Assembly (NCBI RefSeq): GCF_003144195.1
Contig: NW_020290011.1
Location: forward strand, 62,001-126,000
Direction of reading: 5' to 3'
Origin: Ceraceosorus guamensis
Taxonomy: Eukaryota > Basidiomycota > Exobasidiomycetes > Ceraceosorales > Ceraceosoraceae
DNA length: 64,000 nt
In this document: positions 49,187 through 60,891 of the stretch, in pieces
How the letters are laid out: the number at the start of each line of letters is the position of its first letter
Position numbering within the stretch: the first letter of the stretch is position 1
Translations under genes and position numbers: made by a program
Notes under the pieces: generated by a model
Told to the model about the DNA's origin: nothing
The model's input: the letters and a program-made list of their open reading frames with translations, nothing else
Database searches by the model: none

Positions 49187-50293
49187 TTACACAAGGTCCG
49201 CCACAATCTCCCTTATGACTGCCTTGTCCAACTCTCCTCTCAAGGCGGCTACATCCTCAGAATGTTGCTCCCTCTTCACTATCGCATCGTTGCTGCGTGA
49301 ATGAGAGTGATTCTCAGACCACCTATTCCTCCTCACGTCGGCCTTTTGCAAAACCTTTCCAAATGCGATCAAGTGCTCGACGCATCCAGCTTGAACCCAG
49401 ATCTTGCCATTGTGCCCTGTCGCTGCTTCGAACGGAAAATGCGAAGCCAAATTTGGAAGGAGCGTATGTTGTGGTGTCAAGAGCCTGCAGGACATCGCGC
49501 GACCGGGTCGAGAGTAGGTGTCAGCATGCGTGAAACCTGTCTCGTCGTGCCAGACACAATGCATATGTGCGGCAAGAAGGCGGACTCACGCTCTCGCAAG
49601 AGCCAAGCTGATATCCCAGCACATCGCGACATTCTTCTCCTTGTTCATCGTAGTGGACCTCTTCCTCTCATCCTGCTCCTCCACCTCCTTATCCGCCACT
49701 TTCAACTCTCCAAAGCCCTCTGCCTTCCCAGTCATCGGATTCACGCAGGTCAATTCCGGTTCAGATTCCCTACTATTGTTGTTAGGCAGGATCTTTGCAT
49801 AGACCAACGTTCCGACGTTGAGATTGGGACGATTTCGTTTGGTCGCGCCCTCGAAAGAAAGAGCTGGTAAGGTGGCGGAATGTGCAGAGGAAATAGAGAG
49901 GACGTAGCCTTCTTGCGAGCGCGAAGTGATTTGACCGATGACGGAGTCAGAGGGATTGGGCGTGTACTGCGGATGAAGGGCCGCGCATCAGCGTACGCAC
50001 CTTGCAAGGACCAGTGCGACGCGAAAAGTCTGCTTGACAGCGTCGCACACACTCACCCGCCCCTCCTCAGCATCGACCCAAACGCCTACACTCTTGGCTT
50101 TTTCAACACTTTTGAAAGTTCCCATGCGAGTAGCTTTCAACTTGACTTGGTCCGACGAGCCTTCAGCAGTCCTGCTGCTCCTTATCAAGCCAGGCCCCAG
50201 CTTGATCGTCCTCTGTTTGGAAGTCTCCCCAGAAAGTGAGCTGGGACCTGCAGGGACGATTGAGACATCTCCAGGTAAGACGACAGTCGACAT
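49187..50293 (-). CDS. RRP40: RRP40 (EXOSC3), RNA exosome cap subunit
   Basis: Exons 50293-50057, 49966-49590, 49484-49187, giving 303 aa. It is a cap subunit (S1 and KH domains) of the RNA exosome that guides RNA to the 3' exonuclease core. Family landmarks are the start MSTVVLPGDV, the S1 part YTPNPSDSVIGQIT and YVLSISSAHSATLPALSFEG, and the very typical ATKRNRPNLNVGTLVYAKIL. EPELTCVNP and GFGELK follow, then the KH part FPFEAATGHNGKIWVQAG and VEHLIAFGKVLQKAD. The middle contains an inserted Glu/Lys-rich stretch around EVEEQDERKRSTTMNKEK. It is divergent from CLP1 across 450 bp. Confidence 0.93.
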
Positions 50294-50743
50294 ATTGCAG
50301 TTTGAGTTGCCCTTTGGCAAAGCAGATGGAGGCGACTGAGCTGCAAAAGCACGATTAGCTGATCGCTTGTCGATGATGATGGAGTAAGAAATCTGAATGC
50401 AGGTTCGATGTGTGTATGGGTATGGAGCTCCGCCAAATTTCTTGACCGCGACGCGACCGACCGCATACGCGCATGCTATACCGGTACATACCTCCCTCCA
50501 CTCCGCAAGCGCATGCGAGCTTTGCTTCGCTTCGTTGCGCGCGAAGCCGACTTCCTGTTCGGCCGTCACTTGGTCCTCACGTCGCACCTTACCACTTCTA
50601 TCTGGTTCGGCATCCTATAACAATTTCATCATTAGCATCACTGGTGCGCCACCGCAATCGCCTGCTCGAAAGCCTGCCTTTGGGCGGCTTGCACACGCTC
50701 AAAGTCTCTTCACGCCGACCAACCCATCACTCTTTCGACGGCC
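50294..50743. promoter_or_regulatory. Divergent promoter region RRP40 / CLP1
   Basis: 450 bp shared by two RNA-processing genes facing away from each other. There is no TCACGTGA here. Short pyrimidine-rich stretches precede the CLP1 ATG. I see no gene. Confidence 0.5.
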
Positions 50744-53215
50744 ATGACGATTCGACGAGTCACGCTGCCTCCCCGCGGCGAATATCGATTCGAGCTGGAA
50801 AATGAGGAGAAGCTCTCCATTCGCTTGGTGCCCAGCACGGGTGATGCGGAAATATTTGGCTCCTCATTGATCTCCAGCACCTCGTCGGATCGGTGGTACA
50901 ACTTTGGGGAAGAAGCAAAAGCTGCGATTTGTTCCTGGAGCGGCTGCGAGCTGGAGTTGGCGGGATCTGCAAGTGTCGAATACCTAGCAGACAGCTTGAG
51001 TCCCACTTTTGGTGCCTATACGAATTTGCACCTCTACTTGGAGCAAGAACGACTCAAAGCTAGGAACGAATTGAGGAGTGCATCCAGAGAGACGCTGGAG
51101 GACATCAAAGACAGAGCTCTCAGGGCTGCTAACCCGACAGTACCGCTAGAGGTGGACTCCAAAGACGACACGGGCGTAGCAGAGCTGCTGACTGGTGGTG
51201 AGAAATCTGGACAAGCGATCTACGAGAATATCGGACAAGGACCGAGGGTGTTGGTCGTAGGACCTGAATCGGCTGGCAAAACTTCTCTTGCCAATTTGCT
51301 CGCCAATTATGCCCTCAAAAGCCCAGCAGTCTGCGAGATTCCACACATGAAAGCTCAGGAGGACAACGAGAACAAGAGGGATGGGGAGGCAGAGAGTGCA
51401 CTGACAGGTTGGTGGCCCGTCATTGCTAACCTCGATCCTAGCGCTGTGAGTACCCAATAAGCTGCCAACACGGGCGTCGCAACTTTCAGCTTGCTCGTGA
51501 AGAGAGTGACGGCGGATATTTGCTGACGTGTTGAGCTCTGGTGCGACAACTTATACCCAAGGGAGCTCCGACCCTACCATGCACCTTTTCTCTCCTTCCT
51601 CTCTCACCTTCCCCCAGCGTCTCCCTTACAACCGCTTCGCCCGCCTACCCCTTCGGTTTGACCCTTCCCACAACAGGCCTTTTCACCACCACATCCCTCA
51701 ATCCCGTCTCTTCAATTCCAGCTCAAACTCTGTGGCTAGGCAAGGAAGATGTCAGAACCAACGAGGTGCACTCCAAAAGAGTCGTGGATTGGTTGGGAGC
51801 TGCTCTGGAAAGACGTTTGGCTAGGGACTACAGAGCGAGATGTAGTGGAGTTATTGTGGATAGCATGGGCGTCAATTCCAAAGATGCCAGAAAAGGCTAC
51901 TCCTTCTTGAAACATGTGGTCAGAACGCTTTATAGTGAGTAAGCTGGCTCGAGGTATCGGTACCTTGCTGCGAGCCTGCGCGCAGCGGGCCAAGGACGTA
52001 CGAAGGACAAGTTGTGAGCACTGTTGACCTCAGCTTCGGTGTCGCTTTCTCTCACTTTCTCGTTGCAGTCGACACAATCATTGTCCTGGGCCACGAGAAG
52101 CTGCATATCGAACTGACGCGCCTCTTCGCAAGTGCTACTCCTGGTGGTGAAGCATCCGCAGCCTCGAGCGCAAGCTCATCCACCCACAAACCTATCCAAG
52201 TGATCAAATTGCCCAAATCAGGCGGAGTGAGTGCAATGATCTCTCATCACGCGTCTTTGCATGCTTCGTGTGCGCTTGTTGATCGCGAAAGGAGTTGCTG
52301 TATCACCATTCAGGTCGTCGAGCTGGACGAGACGTACAAAGCTCGATTACGCAGCTTGCAAATCCGCAATTACTTTTATGGAGGAAGCGTCGACAAGAAG
52401 AGCACATCGGCCAAAACTGGCGCCGATCATGTCGCCTCGTCTCTGGCACCGGCTGTCGTTGACGATCGGATGCAGGAAGCTACCAACAATGAGGGAGGGC
52501 CGACGGATGGGACACCGTTAGGAGGGTTGCCACCTCTTAATCCCCTGACTACTTCCATCCCCTTCGATCTGCTGGAAATCTATAGAGTGGGACAGGGTGA
52601 GTTCAGGTGCTTTTATTTTCATCATTCGGCTGCTGTTGCACCCCTTCAAAGGATCATCTTGCTGAAATTCAGGACATTCAATTCAGAATCCATGGCACCC
52701 ACCTCCGCTCTACCGATAGGAATGGGTCGAACAGTGACAGAGACGCAACTGCTGAAACTTGATATAGTGAACAGTTTAGCGGACCAGAACAGCATCTTGC
52801 ACAACGTGTTGGCGCTCGTCGAGCCCCCTCATGGAGGAGGAGGACCGGGTCAGCCTGATTCTCAGACTGTGCCTCCTCCAGAAGACGACGCCATCATCGG
52901 AGCCAACGTGCTGGGGTTCCTTCACGTGTGAGTGCTGCATCCTGAACGCCAACACCTCGGCACGACGAGGGCGCACCCTTTTCTGATGGATGGACCTTTC
53001 GACTCGCTATGCTGTAGCGTCGGCATCGACACGCAGAGAAAGAAGCTGAACATTCTTTCGCCAAATCCGACAAAGAGGTTGCCAAGCAAGACCGCCTTGT
53101 TAGGAGTGAGTGTGATCCGAACCGAGACTGGCGATGAACGCCTTCCATTTTGCTGATTGACTCGGACCTCTTTCAATCGCTTTTCCGGCAGACTCTCGAT
53201 TGGCAAGACGCTTAG
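50744..53215 (+). CDS. CLP1: CLP1, pre-mRNA cleavage/polyadenylation factor
   Basis: Seven exons: 50744-51445, 51562-51934, 52069-52226, 52314-52596, 52687-52927, 53018-53105, 53192-53215, giving 622 aa. CLP1 is a polynucleotide-kinase-fold subunit of cleavage factor IA. The N-terminal beta domain starts at MTIRRVTLPPRGEYRFEL. The P-loop is VVGPESAGKTSLANLL. Then come NLDPSA, GAPTLPCTFSLLPL, GVIVDSMGVNSKDARKGYSFL and DTIIVLGHEKLHIEL. The C-terminal domain holds IRNYFYGG, SALPIGMGRTVTE and IGANVLGFLHV. The last exon is only 24 nt and encodes TLDWQDA. Two alternative frames in exon 2 look open, but acceptor 51561 gives the conserved frame. The Ser/Gly-rich loop after IRNYFYGG is longer than in yeast. 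Confidence 0.93.
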
Positions 53216-53490
53216 CAAGAAATGAACATTTCTTTCTTGGTGCATGACCTAGATATGCGCCCCGTCGTTCCTTTGCGAGATGGCGAATCGTGTGATCGCT
53301 GTAAGCTACAAAAGGAAAGGTAGACGCGACTTACAAAAAGCGCGGGTGTGAATTCAAAAGGGGAAACCGAGTCATCGTTGGGAAGGCTACGAGAGCGTCC
53401 GCAGCGTGCGCACATATGCTGGGAACGCGGCCGGCAGAAGATGCTGGCCATCTCGTGTCTAAGAGCACGCATCGTCATCCGGATACGTAA

Positions 53491-55247
53491 TCAGTATGGG
53501 ACGTAGGACTGATTGCCTTCAAGATGAGGCGTGTAGCTCACTCCGGAAGAGCTGAGCAGAGCTTGTCTTCCAAAGTTACTGGAGAACATCTTGCCCGAGT
53601 CGTGTCCGACACCTGGGACGATTGCAAAGGTGCGCTTGAAAAGCAGTGGGGCGCCAGCATCCGTCGCAACTGGTTTTGCTTGGCTAGTCTAGAGCATTCG
53701 GGGAAAGGCAATGCTGCGGAGTTCAGCTTTCTACGGACGAGGGGGGGGGACTTTGCTCGAATGGCCCCGGCTCAAGCTCGCTCACGAGATTTTGGTAGCC
53801 TCGATACATGGACAAGTCTTTGCCGCTCTTTGCGCGCAAATTCTCGATGACCCAAGCATTCTGATTTCTGGCCAAGCGGTCCAAACCTCCTTGAGCAACC
53901 GCGTCGCATCTAGGCACTTCGTAGCCAGCTTTGTAGACATCTCGAGATCCGGCTAGTCTGATCACGTCTCGAGAGACGCTTTTGGCAAATGACATGCGCT
54001 TCCCAGTTGTGGAGACGTAGCGAGGAATCATTCCTGAGGAGCCGGCTGGGAAATCATTGTACTCTGGGCAGCCCGCCAGGTAGTCTTGGCCATCGACCGG
54101 TCGAGTCCTGTCCTCAAACTAGATGAGGATATGAGGCCATTCAGGGGAGGTCAGCGCAAGACTTCGCACTTTGCGAGACGTCGCGGCGTACTTCTTGGCT
54201 CGTACGCACATAGTTGAGTGGAGGATTGGCGGTAATGTACCGAAATTTGATATTTCCATCCGACGTGGACTTGCCGAAGCGGGCGTACAAATCGACGAAG
54301 AGGCCGCCCGCCTAGTCGTAAAATCAAGTTACTGTGCTGCATCAACAATCTGTCCTCGAGCGCAATCGTGAGCGCGCTAGCATGCACGCTACTTACACTG
54401 TGCCCGACGATGATGATGCGTTTCAAGTTCGGGTACAGTCCCTTGTCCGAAAGGCGCTCAACGAGGGAGTCGACAACCTGAACAGAGTCGTACAGCAAGC
54501 GATTCTGAGACTCTTCGTGGCAGGACCATCGTCATTCGAGGCGACCTGCACGGACTTACATCGAAGCTGCTGATCTGGGCACCGTTCAGAGGCCGTTTTC
54601 TGCCTCCTTGCACTGCATCGCGCGCGACGGACCAGCCTTCCTTGTTCCAAAGCATATTGCGATCAGCATCGAGATAGCTTGCATGTACTCCATCCGTGGT
54701 GGAATGGCCTATATCGTCGGGTGCGTAGAAATTGGGAATAATCAGGGCGCCAGAGCTGCCTACGATTGGGTATAGATCTTGAAATGTAGCCACGCTGTTT
54801 CATTCGGAGTCCGGTGTCGTTGCGAATTGTCGGCATCAATGGACCCGTTTGAAGAGCAAAGGGTATGCCGAAATCTTTCGGCTGGCTCCACGGATGCACT
54901 CACCCATCTCTGCCTTTACCGTGCAGTCCGATCCAAGCTTTCGTGATGCCCCTGCCAGCTTTGCCTCCATCTGCTTTATCGACCCATGCCTTGTTGACGA
55001 AAATTGGCACCGTCGCATTGGTCACCTTGCTTGGCTTATGCTGGGATATATGAGCTCCATCGGGAGGAGCTGGTGCGCGACGTGGAAGCTGGGTGAGTGG
55101 CAGCTCGTGCCCGTCTGCGCGTTCTTGGCCCTGATGGTGAATCGAGTGTCGCCGACCGGCAGCCGCAGACACTGGTGATGACATGGCCTGCAATGCTATC
55201 ATAGCCAGGAGCAGAAGCGTCATGCGAGCAAAGGAAGTTGAGATCAT
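53491..55247 (-). CDS. Second secreted alpha/beta hydrolase, about 423 aa
   Basis: Exons on the minus strand: 55247-54904, 54794-54560, 54510-54397, 54311-54210, 54118-53786, and a final exon taken as 53634-53491. The start at 55247 gives a signal peptide (MISTSFARMTLLLLAMIALQ, then AMSSPVSA). The fold is seen in KAWIGLHGKGRDG, then GALIIPNFYAPDD, the nucleophile elbow IIIVGHS then AGGLFVDLYARFGK (split by an intron after the Ser), and the late VPGVGHDSGKMFSS with the likely catalytic His. The last splice junction is the least certain: the His block is in a different frame from the preceding exon, so an intron must lie between, but its donor is inferred. Substrate unknown. It is unrelated to the hydrolase at 1176-3085 beyond the fold. 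Confidence 0.75.
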
Positions 55248-56157
55248 GGTGATATCGCCCTCTCGGAGGGTATGGGCAAGGGACACAGGTGCGATGAGAG
55301 TGAGGTACTCAAAGAATGACTGACACAGAAAAGCCCTCGACGCGATGGGGGGCCGCCCAAGCGAGGTGATGACCTACAGAGAGAGAATGGGAATTTGGTG
55401 AGAGTGTCGGTAGTGCAACAGATCAATAGAGACATAGGTCTGAAGCGGAGACATGTGTCAAGGGCTGATGACTCCATCTAACGCGCGCTCCACCATTCTT
55501 CACACGCCGTGACACTCCCTTTCAACTTGAATGCGGCGGTATCGGAAGCCGAAGCAAAGTTGTTGGAAATCACCGTTGCCAGGAACACACGATGCGCCGA
55601 AGCTCCAGCTTCAGCTCACTCCGACGATCTGTCATTCGAGAGGGATGAGCGCGATGTGCACGAAGGCTGAGGGAGATGGCGATGTGCGGCCTGCCAGTCA
55701 AGTGCGAGCGGTTGAGCGGCGTACGTGTCGATTTGGGAATGACCCGCCTTGATGCCTGGCGCCTTGACGCATGATTGGGCGCTGTTCCATGCAAGTTTTG
55801 CATTTCGTGATTCATATTCAGATTCAGACTAACGATCGGTGATTGTCTTGCCTCCTCGTGTGGTTCTGTGTGCGCTGTGTAGCATATATGCGCAGCAGCT
55901 ACCATGCAACGGCTGCTGGAGGCAGTGTATAGCCCAGCCCCTTCACGGCAAGGCGTACGAAGACTTGCCATTTGTCGGGCTGACTCAAAACGGCGACTTA
56001 CACTTACTTTCTCTCACGATGCCGCTCGATCGTGCTGATACGACCAGCAGCTGCATGGCCATCAGCAGGTGCTCCATATACATCAGCTCCTGAATTGCAG
56101 TCCCGAGCGCTCTTGCTCCGACAGTCATCGTCTTGAATGCTGCAGGTCTGCATCCCC

Positions 56158-56158
56158 A

Positions 56159-56193
<35 letters not shown>
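56158..56193. repeat. TGCC tetranucleotide microsatellite
   Basis: About nine TGCC units following CATCCCCACC. In the intergenic spacer, with no coding role seen. Confidence 0.9.
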
Positions 56194-56195
<2 letters not shown>

Positions 56196-56262
56196 AGCCT
56201 TGCTGCTCGCAGAGTCACGAGGGGATTGAGTGAGGGGTCGAGTGAGCTCTGCATAAGCCCCA

Positions 56263-56326
56263 TGCATGACGTTCTACGTCGAAGCGGTCTTACTCACTTG
56301 CATGACGTTCTACGCCGAAGCGCTCT
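56263..56326. repeat. Two-copy near-identical 28-bp direct repeat
   Basis: TGCATGACGTTCTACG starts both copies (56263 and 56299). They differ at about two positions over 28 bp and are spaced 36 bp apart. The repeat contains a TGACGT half CRE-like word. Its role is unknown. Confidence 0.75.
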
Positions 56327-57533
56327 CTTTCTATGATTGTCCAGGCGTGCCTGAAGACTTGCTCGTCCAGCCCATAAATATATACGTGATGCCGATGCAG
56401 CAGGTGCGCCGCGGCAACAGGTTATGCTCACTCACACGCGTCGGCGCGGACGCCTCGAACGTCTCGAGCCTGTCAGGTCTCGAGTACCTACATCCGCAAA
56501 TAGACAATCACCACGCCCAATCTTGAATCAGAATCACGAATCGCCATGCATACAATCACAAACACAATCGTATATTGCCGCTAGACTGATATCATGTATG
56601 CATACGGCATCCTGATAAGGAGGATGCATTCAAGTGCATATACATGTTCCACGAGGGGCACCAGTCAAGTGCCTATCAAGCAAAGCTTACAATTCGTTCG
56701 AGTAGCAAGCGGTATGTCAGGCGCGCTGCAGCGGCCTCGGGTTTTGGACCACTCAAATTCTTGTCTGTAGTCATTGTATCGTCACGCTCAAGGCCTTGTT
56801 GCTTGTGACCTGTGACGATACAATGATCACAGACAGCATGACTGTTTCATCCATCGAGATTGCAAATACACAAGGTTCTTCGAGCATCGAGCATGCGCAA
56901 GGAAGACGCATTTCCGATTTCTCAGCCAAACAGCAGTCAAAAGTGCACCGGCACGCATAAAAGGCACCCCGTACACATTATTCCCGTTCACCCGGCTTTC
57001 AGACTTGTGGGTTGCTTCAAGGCATGTGTGGCCCCTGCACGATGCGTGTGCATGGAGTCAAGAGCTTTGAGTGCGGCTCGTGACTGCCATCGCCGGCCAA
57101 AGGGCGACTACGGCAAGTAGCCGTTCAGCAAGCAGCCGACCCTTCATGCATCAAAGCAAAGGAGAGTGGGGGCGCTATTTTTGGAAAACTTGACGTCCTC
57201 ACCCACACACCCACTCGCACGGCATTCGATCTGATGAGTGTTGCACATGTAGGTACGTCTCGGCTTCGTGAGTGGTAAACTCCCGTATCGGCGGTTTCGT
57301 CGCTTGCTACCACCTTCACCTACGTTCGGCTTGAGATGGAGCTGTGGGTGCGGACCGCAATTCCACCTGGATGAGATGCAGTGATCCTCCCCCAAACTCA
57401 GAGCCAAGAGTTGAGCTGGCGGGAATGATCACCGTGTGCAGCGTCTTTGCAAGGCGCATTCTACAATACCCCTGACCACGCCAGGCTTTCAAAGTTCAAA
57501 TTTCGAAGTGTCAGGTGGTCAAGGCATGGATGA

Positions 57534-59672
57534 CTATTCTTCTTCGTCCTGTTCTTCTCGAGTCCTTTTCGGCTGAAAGAACTCCACCACTTGCTCGTCT
57601 TCGTCCGCCTCGTCTTTTTCAGTAGCTCCAACCCTACCGACATACTCCGCCGGATCTCTCCTCCTCCTCCTCGCTTCCACGTTCTTTTCCGCCGCCTGTC
57701 GCTTCTCCACACCCTCGATGGTCCAGAAGAGACTTTCGGCTTGCGATGTAGCCAGGTCGAGCCAGGTGGACAGATTGGTAATCTTTCCCGCTCCAGACGC
57801 TTGATGTCGAGCACTCGGCACCGGAACGAGGCGAGGATATCTGGCGAGATCGATGGCGGAATCGGTTGGCGAGCATCTGAAGCACTCAACCAGAGGCACC
57901 ACCTCTTCTGGCCGATCAGTGCGCTCGTGCCTGCTCTCCCAGTCGCTTGCCTCCGTTCCAGATTCCGCTGTCGAAGAAGCGGCAAGCTGGCAAAGTGCTC
58001 GCTTAGTTGCTTCAAACACTTCTCGTCCTGCACCTGGCCCTGCTGCAGAGGCAATGTTGGTACTGAGGTAGTAGACGTCTGGCGGAGCCAAATCGGGTCT
58101 CTCAGCTGGTTGAAAGCTGTAAGTGGGCGGGGCAAACGCTTGTATACTCACATTGGCCTTTTGGACAGCTGAACGTCCCTTCGCCCATCATGAGTGCTGT
58201 GACAGCCGATCCATGATGTGGCACGAGGGAGGCAGGAGGAAATACCACAAGAGCTGTCTCAGGTGGCAGCGGCGCCGCGGTGATTTCGCTTCGCCCCTGA
58301 GTCTCATTTGCATTTGTACTGGTAGGAGAATTCTGCAAAGCGATTGGCCGATCAAGGACTATGATTGCCTCCAGGCTCTTAGCGTTAGGTGTCGCAGTTA
58401 GCAGACTCGGCTTCTGCGATGTCGCGTTGACGGAGGCGTCGTCATCATACTGGCAAGGAATCAACGTCGTGAGCGTATTGGGTTCGCCCACGACCCAATC
58501 GGCTGTCAAACGTCCTTCTTCAGGCAGGTCCTTCAAGCCAAAGTCCCAGGACTGCGTTGGCCCGTCTGACGTTTGATTTGTCTCTGCGGCTCGAGAATCA
58601 CCATTGATTCCCTGTTGTGCACGCTCGAAGCCCTGAGCTGGCTTCATGTCGCTGAGCTCATGACCCAAGATGTAGATGGCTCCGTATACGGCTGCAGCTC
58701 GACAGTAGCTTTGAGCCAGCTCGCCAGCTCCGCCATACTGACCTACCAAGTAGGAGGAATTGCCAAACCGGCCAATGCCGGATAGATGCTGTTTTGCTCT
58801 CGTCAATGCTTCTTTCGTTGGCTCTGAGAATCCGAGCCCTGTCTCAGTACACACAATGGAGTTCGCAACTTCGCGCAAGACTTACCATCCGGATGCGAGC
58901 ATAGCGCTACTCCGTACGCCAGAGTCTGCGCGACGGCATCTGATAGACCGTGCTTGCCTTGCAGGTAAGACAAGAAGGGTTCTTCGTATGCGTCTGCAAG
59001 AGTGACAGTCTTCGAAATCAGACACGCGAGCAAGCATGATCTTCCGAGGCCCATTCGCTCACCGGACTCGACTACATCGGCGACTGAGCTGGCTTGCGCC
59101 ACGTTCATGAGAAGCTTCATTATGCGGCGCTTGTCGGGCAAAGACAAGGCTCGATCTTTGAACACGTCTTCCTTTGAACAGGGTACGGTTCGTAGCTGCG
59201 ACACTGCAGATGGACTTGCGGATGTGGCGCTTGGAATGTAGACCGTCGTGCTTTCTAGTAACCGAAAAGTGGCGTATGAGGCGACTCCAGAGCGCACTAG
59301 GACATCAATGGCTTCGCCCGAAGCCGGCAACAAGCTGGGGGATAGGGAGAGCGAGTAGTGCCTGTCCAATTTTCTTAGATCTTCAGGGATCTTTGCTGCG
59401 GGGGATCTGGATGCTTCCTGGGCAGCTTCTGGGACATGCGAGGGGAAATTGATCCATGCCGTTGAGCTGCTAGCCTTTTTGGACTCGGCGGTGCGCTCCA
59501 CGTGATCGACTAGCTCGCCGAGCGAGAGACTGGCACAATCTCCGCCGTAGTAGTCATTCGAGTCTACATGCAGCACTGATCGACCAGCTTTTGCTAATGC
59601 GGCGGACAGAATCGACTGTGCTAAGCCTGTTCCAAGTATGAGAACGTCGAAGTGCTTCGTAGGCAGCGACAT
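57534..59672 (-). CDS. MRS6: Rab escort protein (REP/MRS6), GDI superfamily
   Basis: Exons 59672-59063, 58993-58886, 58823-58152, 58105-57534, giving 653 aa. It presents newly made Rab GTPases to geranylgeranyl transferase II and delivers them to membranes. The N-terminal FAD-like fold starts FDVLILGTGLAQSILSAALA and continues VLHVDSNDYYGG. The central block SSYLVGQYGGAGELAQSYCR then AAAVYGAIYILG is the REP/GDI signature. REP rather than GDI is favoured by the long inserts between conserved blocks (about residues 50-100 and 300-430) and the extended acidic tail (DEADEDEQVVEFFQPKRT). The first intron (58994-59062) is 69 nt and stop-free, so a retained form would add 23 residues. The ATG at 59672 places the GTG motif at the usual distance; an upstream ATG at 59699 is in frame. 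Confidence 0.88.
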
Positions 59673-60891
59673 GATCGCAATGAGAGTCCTACTGAGCACC
59701 TCGGCGCACAGGCAGAGCCTCTCTGACTCTGTCTTGTCTTGGGATCAAAAAGGCGCAAATTGCGGTTTGAATAGTGTTCCACGCCTCTTTAAAGAAGACG
59801 CGGCTCGCCCAGAGTTTCCATGAGCATGGGTCGTTGTGTCCAGGCCAGGCACTCTTTGCAATGCCAATGCCCTTCCGAACGCTTCACCCTACGCTCCGAC
59901 GCTTTGCTGTCTTTCTTCGCCTTGCCGGATGACAGCCCAGAGAGCACAAGGCTTCCTCCTCCTCCACTGTCCGGCATGCAATTAAAGATGAAAAGGTCCG
60001 CGCGTGGGCTGGAGCGTGCCCTTGGCCCCTACAGGTGAGGTTGCGCGGATTCAGTCACGAGACCCGGATGGAGGTGGAGTTAGGAACTTTGAATCCTAAA
60101 ACCGCGCTGGCCAGCAGCAGCTTGATTGCCGCTCGCTCGCTGCTGTCGCATGACGTCGGGCCAAATGCGTCCACAGCAGCCGCACTCGGACCAAGACTCC
60201 TTGTACCGTACCGGGAACGCGTTGACTTGACTACCGTGACTTACTCTTGACTGTGCGCCCGCATGAGCATCCGCGTGAGCATCGATAATCGCCGCGCCTG
60301 CAGCTGCATGACAGGCTATATAGCTTTGCTGCTGCATGCTGGTGCTGCATATGAGGACCGCGGGCTGGTGGCAGCTGCGCGGTCGGGCCTGCTCACTTCG
60401 AATCCACGCACAGCCTCTGCCGCCCTATGTTGCGCGAGTGGGATGGTGGAGTGGAGCCGATCGTGCACTCGACTTGCGCTGATGAGGACCACCATCCTGC
60501 ATCCAATTCAGATTGCTCCCTCTCTCAGCGACTGGTGTAGCATCACTCGTGACCCCATCATCCTTGAAGCCGATACGTCCTCTGCTTCTCTGGCTCTGCG
60601 GTCAACTGAACTCATCTACCTAGAGCGCTCCACACGACGGCGGGACTCGACCATCGTGAGTTGCTGCGAACCGCTCTGATTATTCGTAGCCGACTTTTAG
60701 ACGTACTCTGACATCCGACTCATTCGCCAACTGGATCAGACAGAGCCTTTGCATCTTCTCCAGCATCGCCTTTAGCCTCTCTTGCCAACCCTCGGTCAGA
60801 AGAGACACCGAGAGTGACCCAGCCAAGACTTGTTTTCGTCTCAAGCAGCAACTTCCCTTCCCTGTCGAAGAGCGACCGAGCAAAAGCGAAG
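59673..60891. other. Divergent intergenic region, REP / CaM kinase
   Basis: 1.2 kb. It contains words such as GACTACCGTGACTTACTCTTGACTG (60228) but no TCACGTGA. A pyrimidine-rich stretch and an upstream in-frame ATG at 60814 precede the kinase. I see no gene. Confidence 0.5.

Larger units (their letters stand above)
55248..57533. other. Intergenic region with microsatellite and short tandem copy
   Basis: About 2.3 kb between the hydrolase start and the 3' end of the Rab escort gene. It holds a TGCC tetranucleotide array (56158-56193), a two-copy 28-bp repeat (56263-56326), and clusters of GATTCATATTCAGATTC and GAATCAGAATCACGAATC words. The small open frames look random. I see no gene. Confidence 0.5.

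Noticed and set aside
49301-49870. 189-codon plus-strand frame opposite RRP40
   Set aside because: Shadow of the RRP40 exons on the minus strand, which have clear family motifs.
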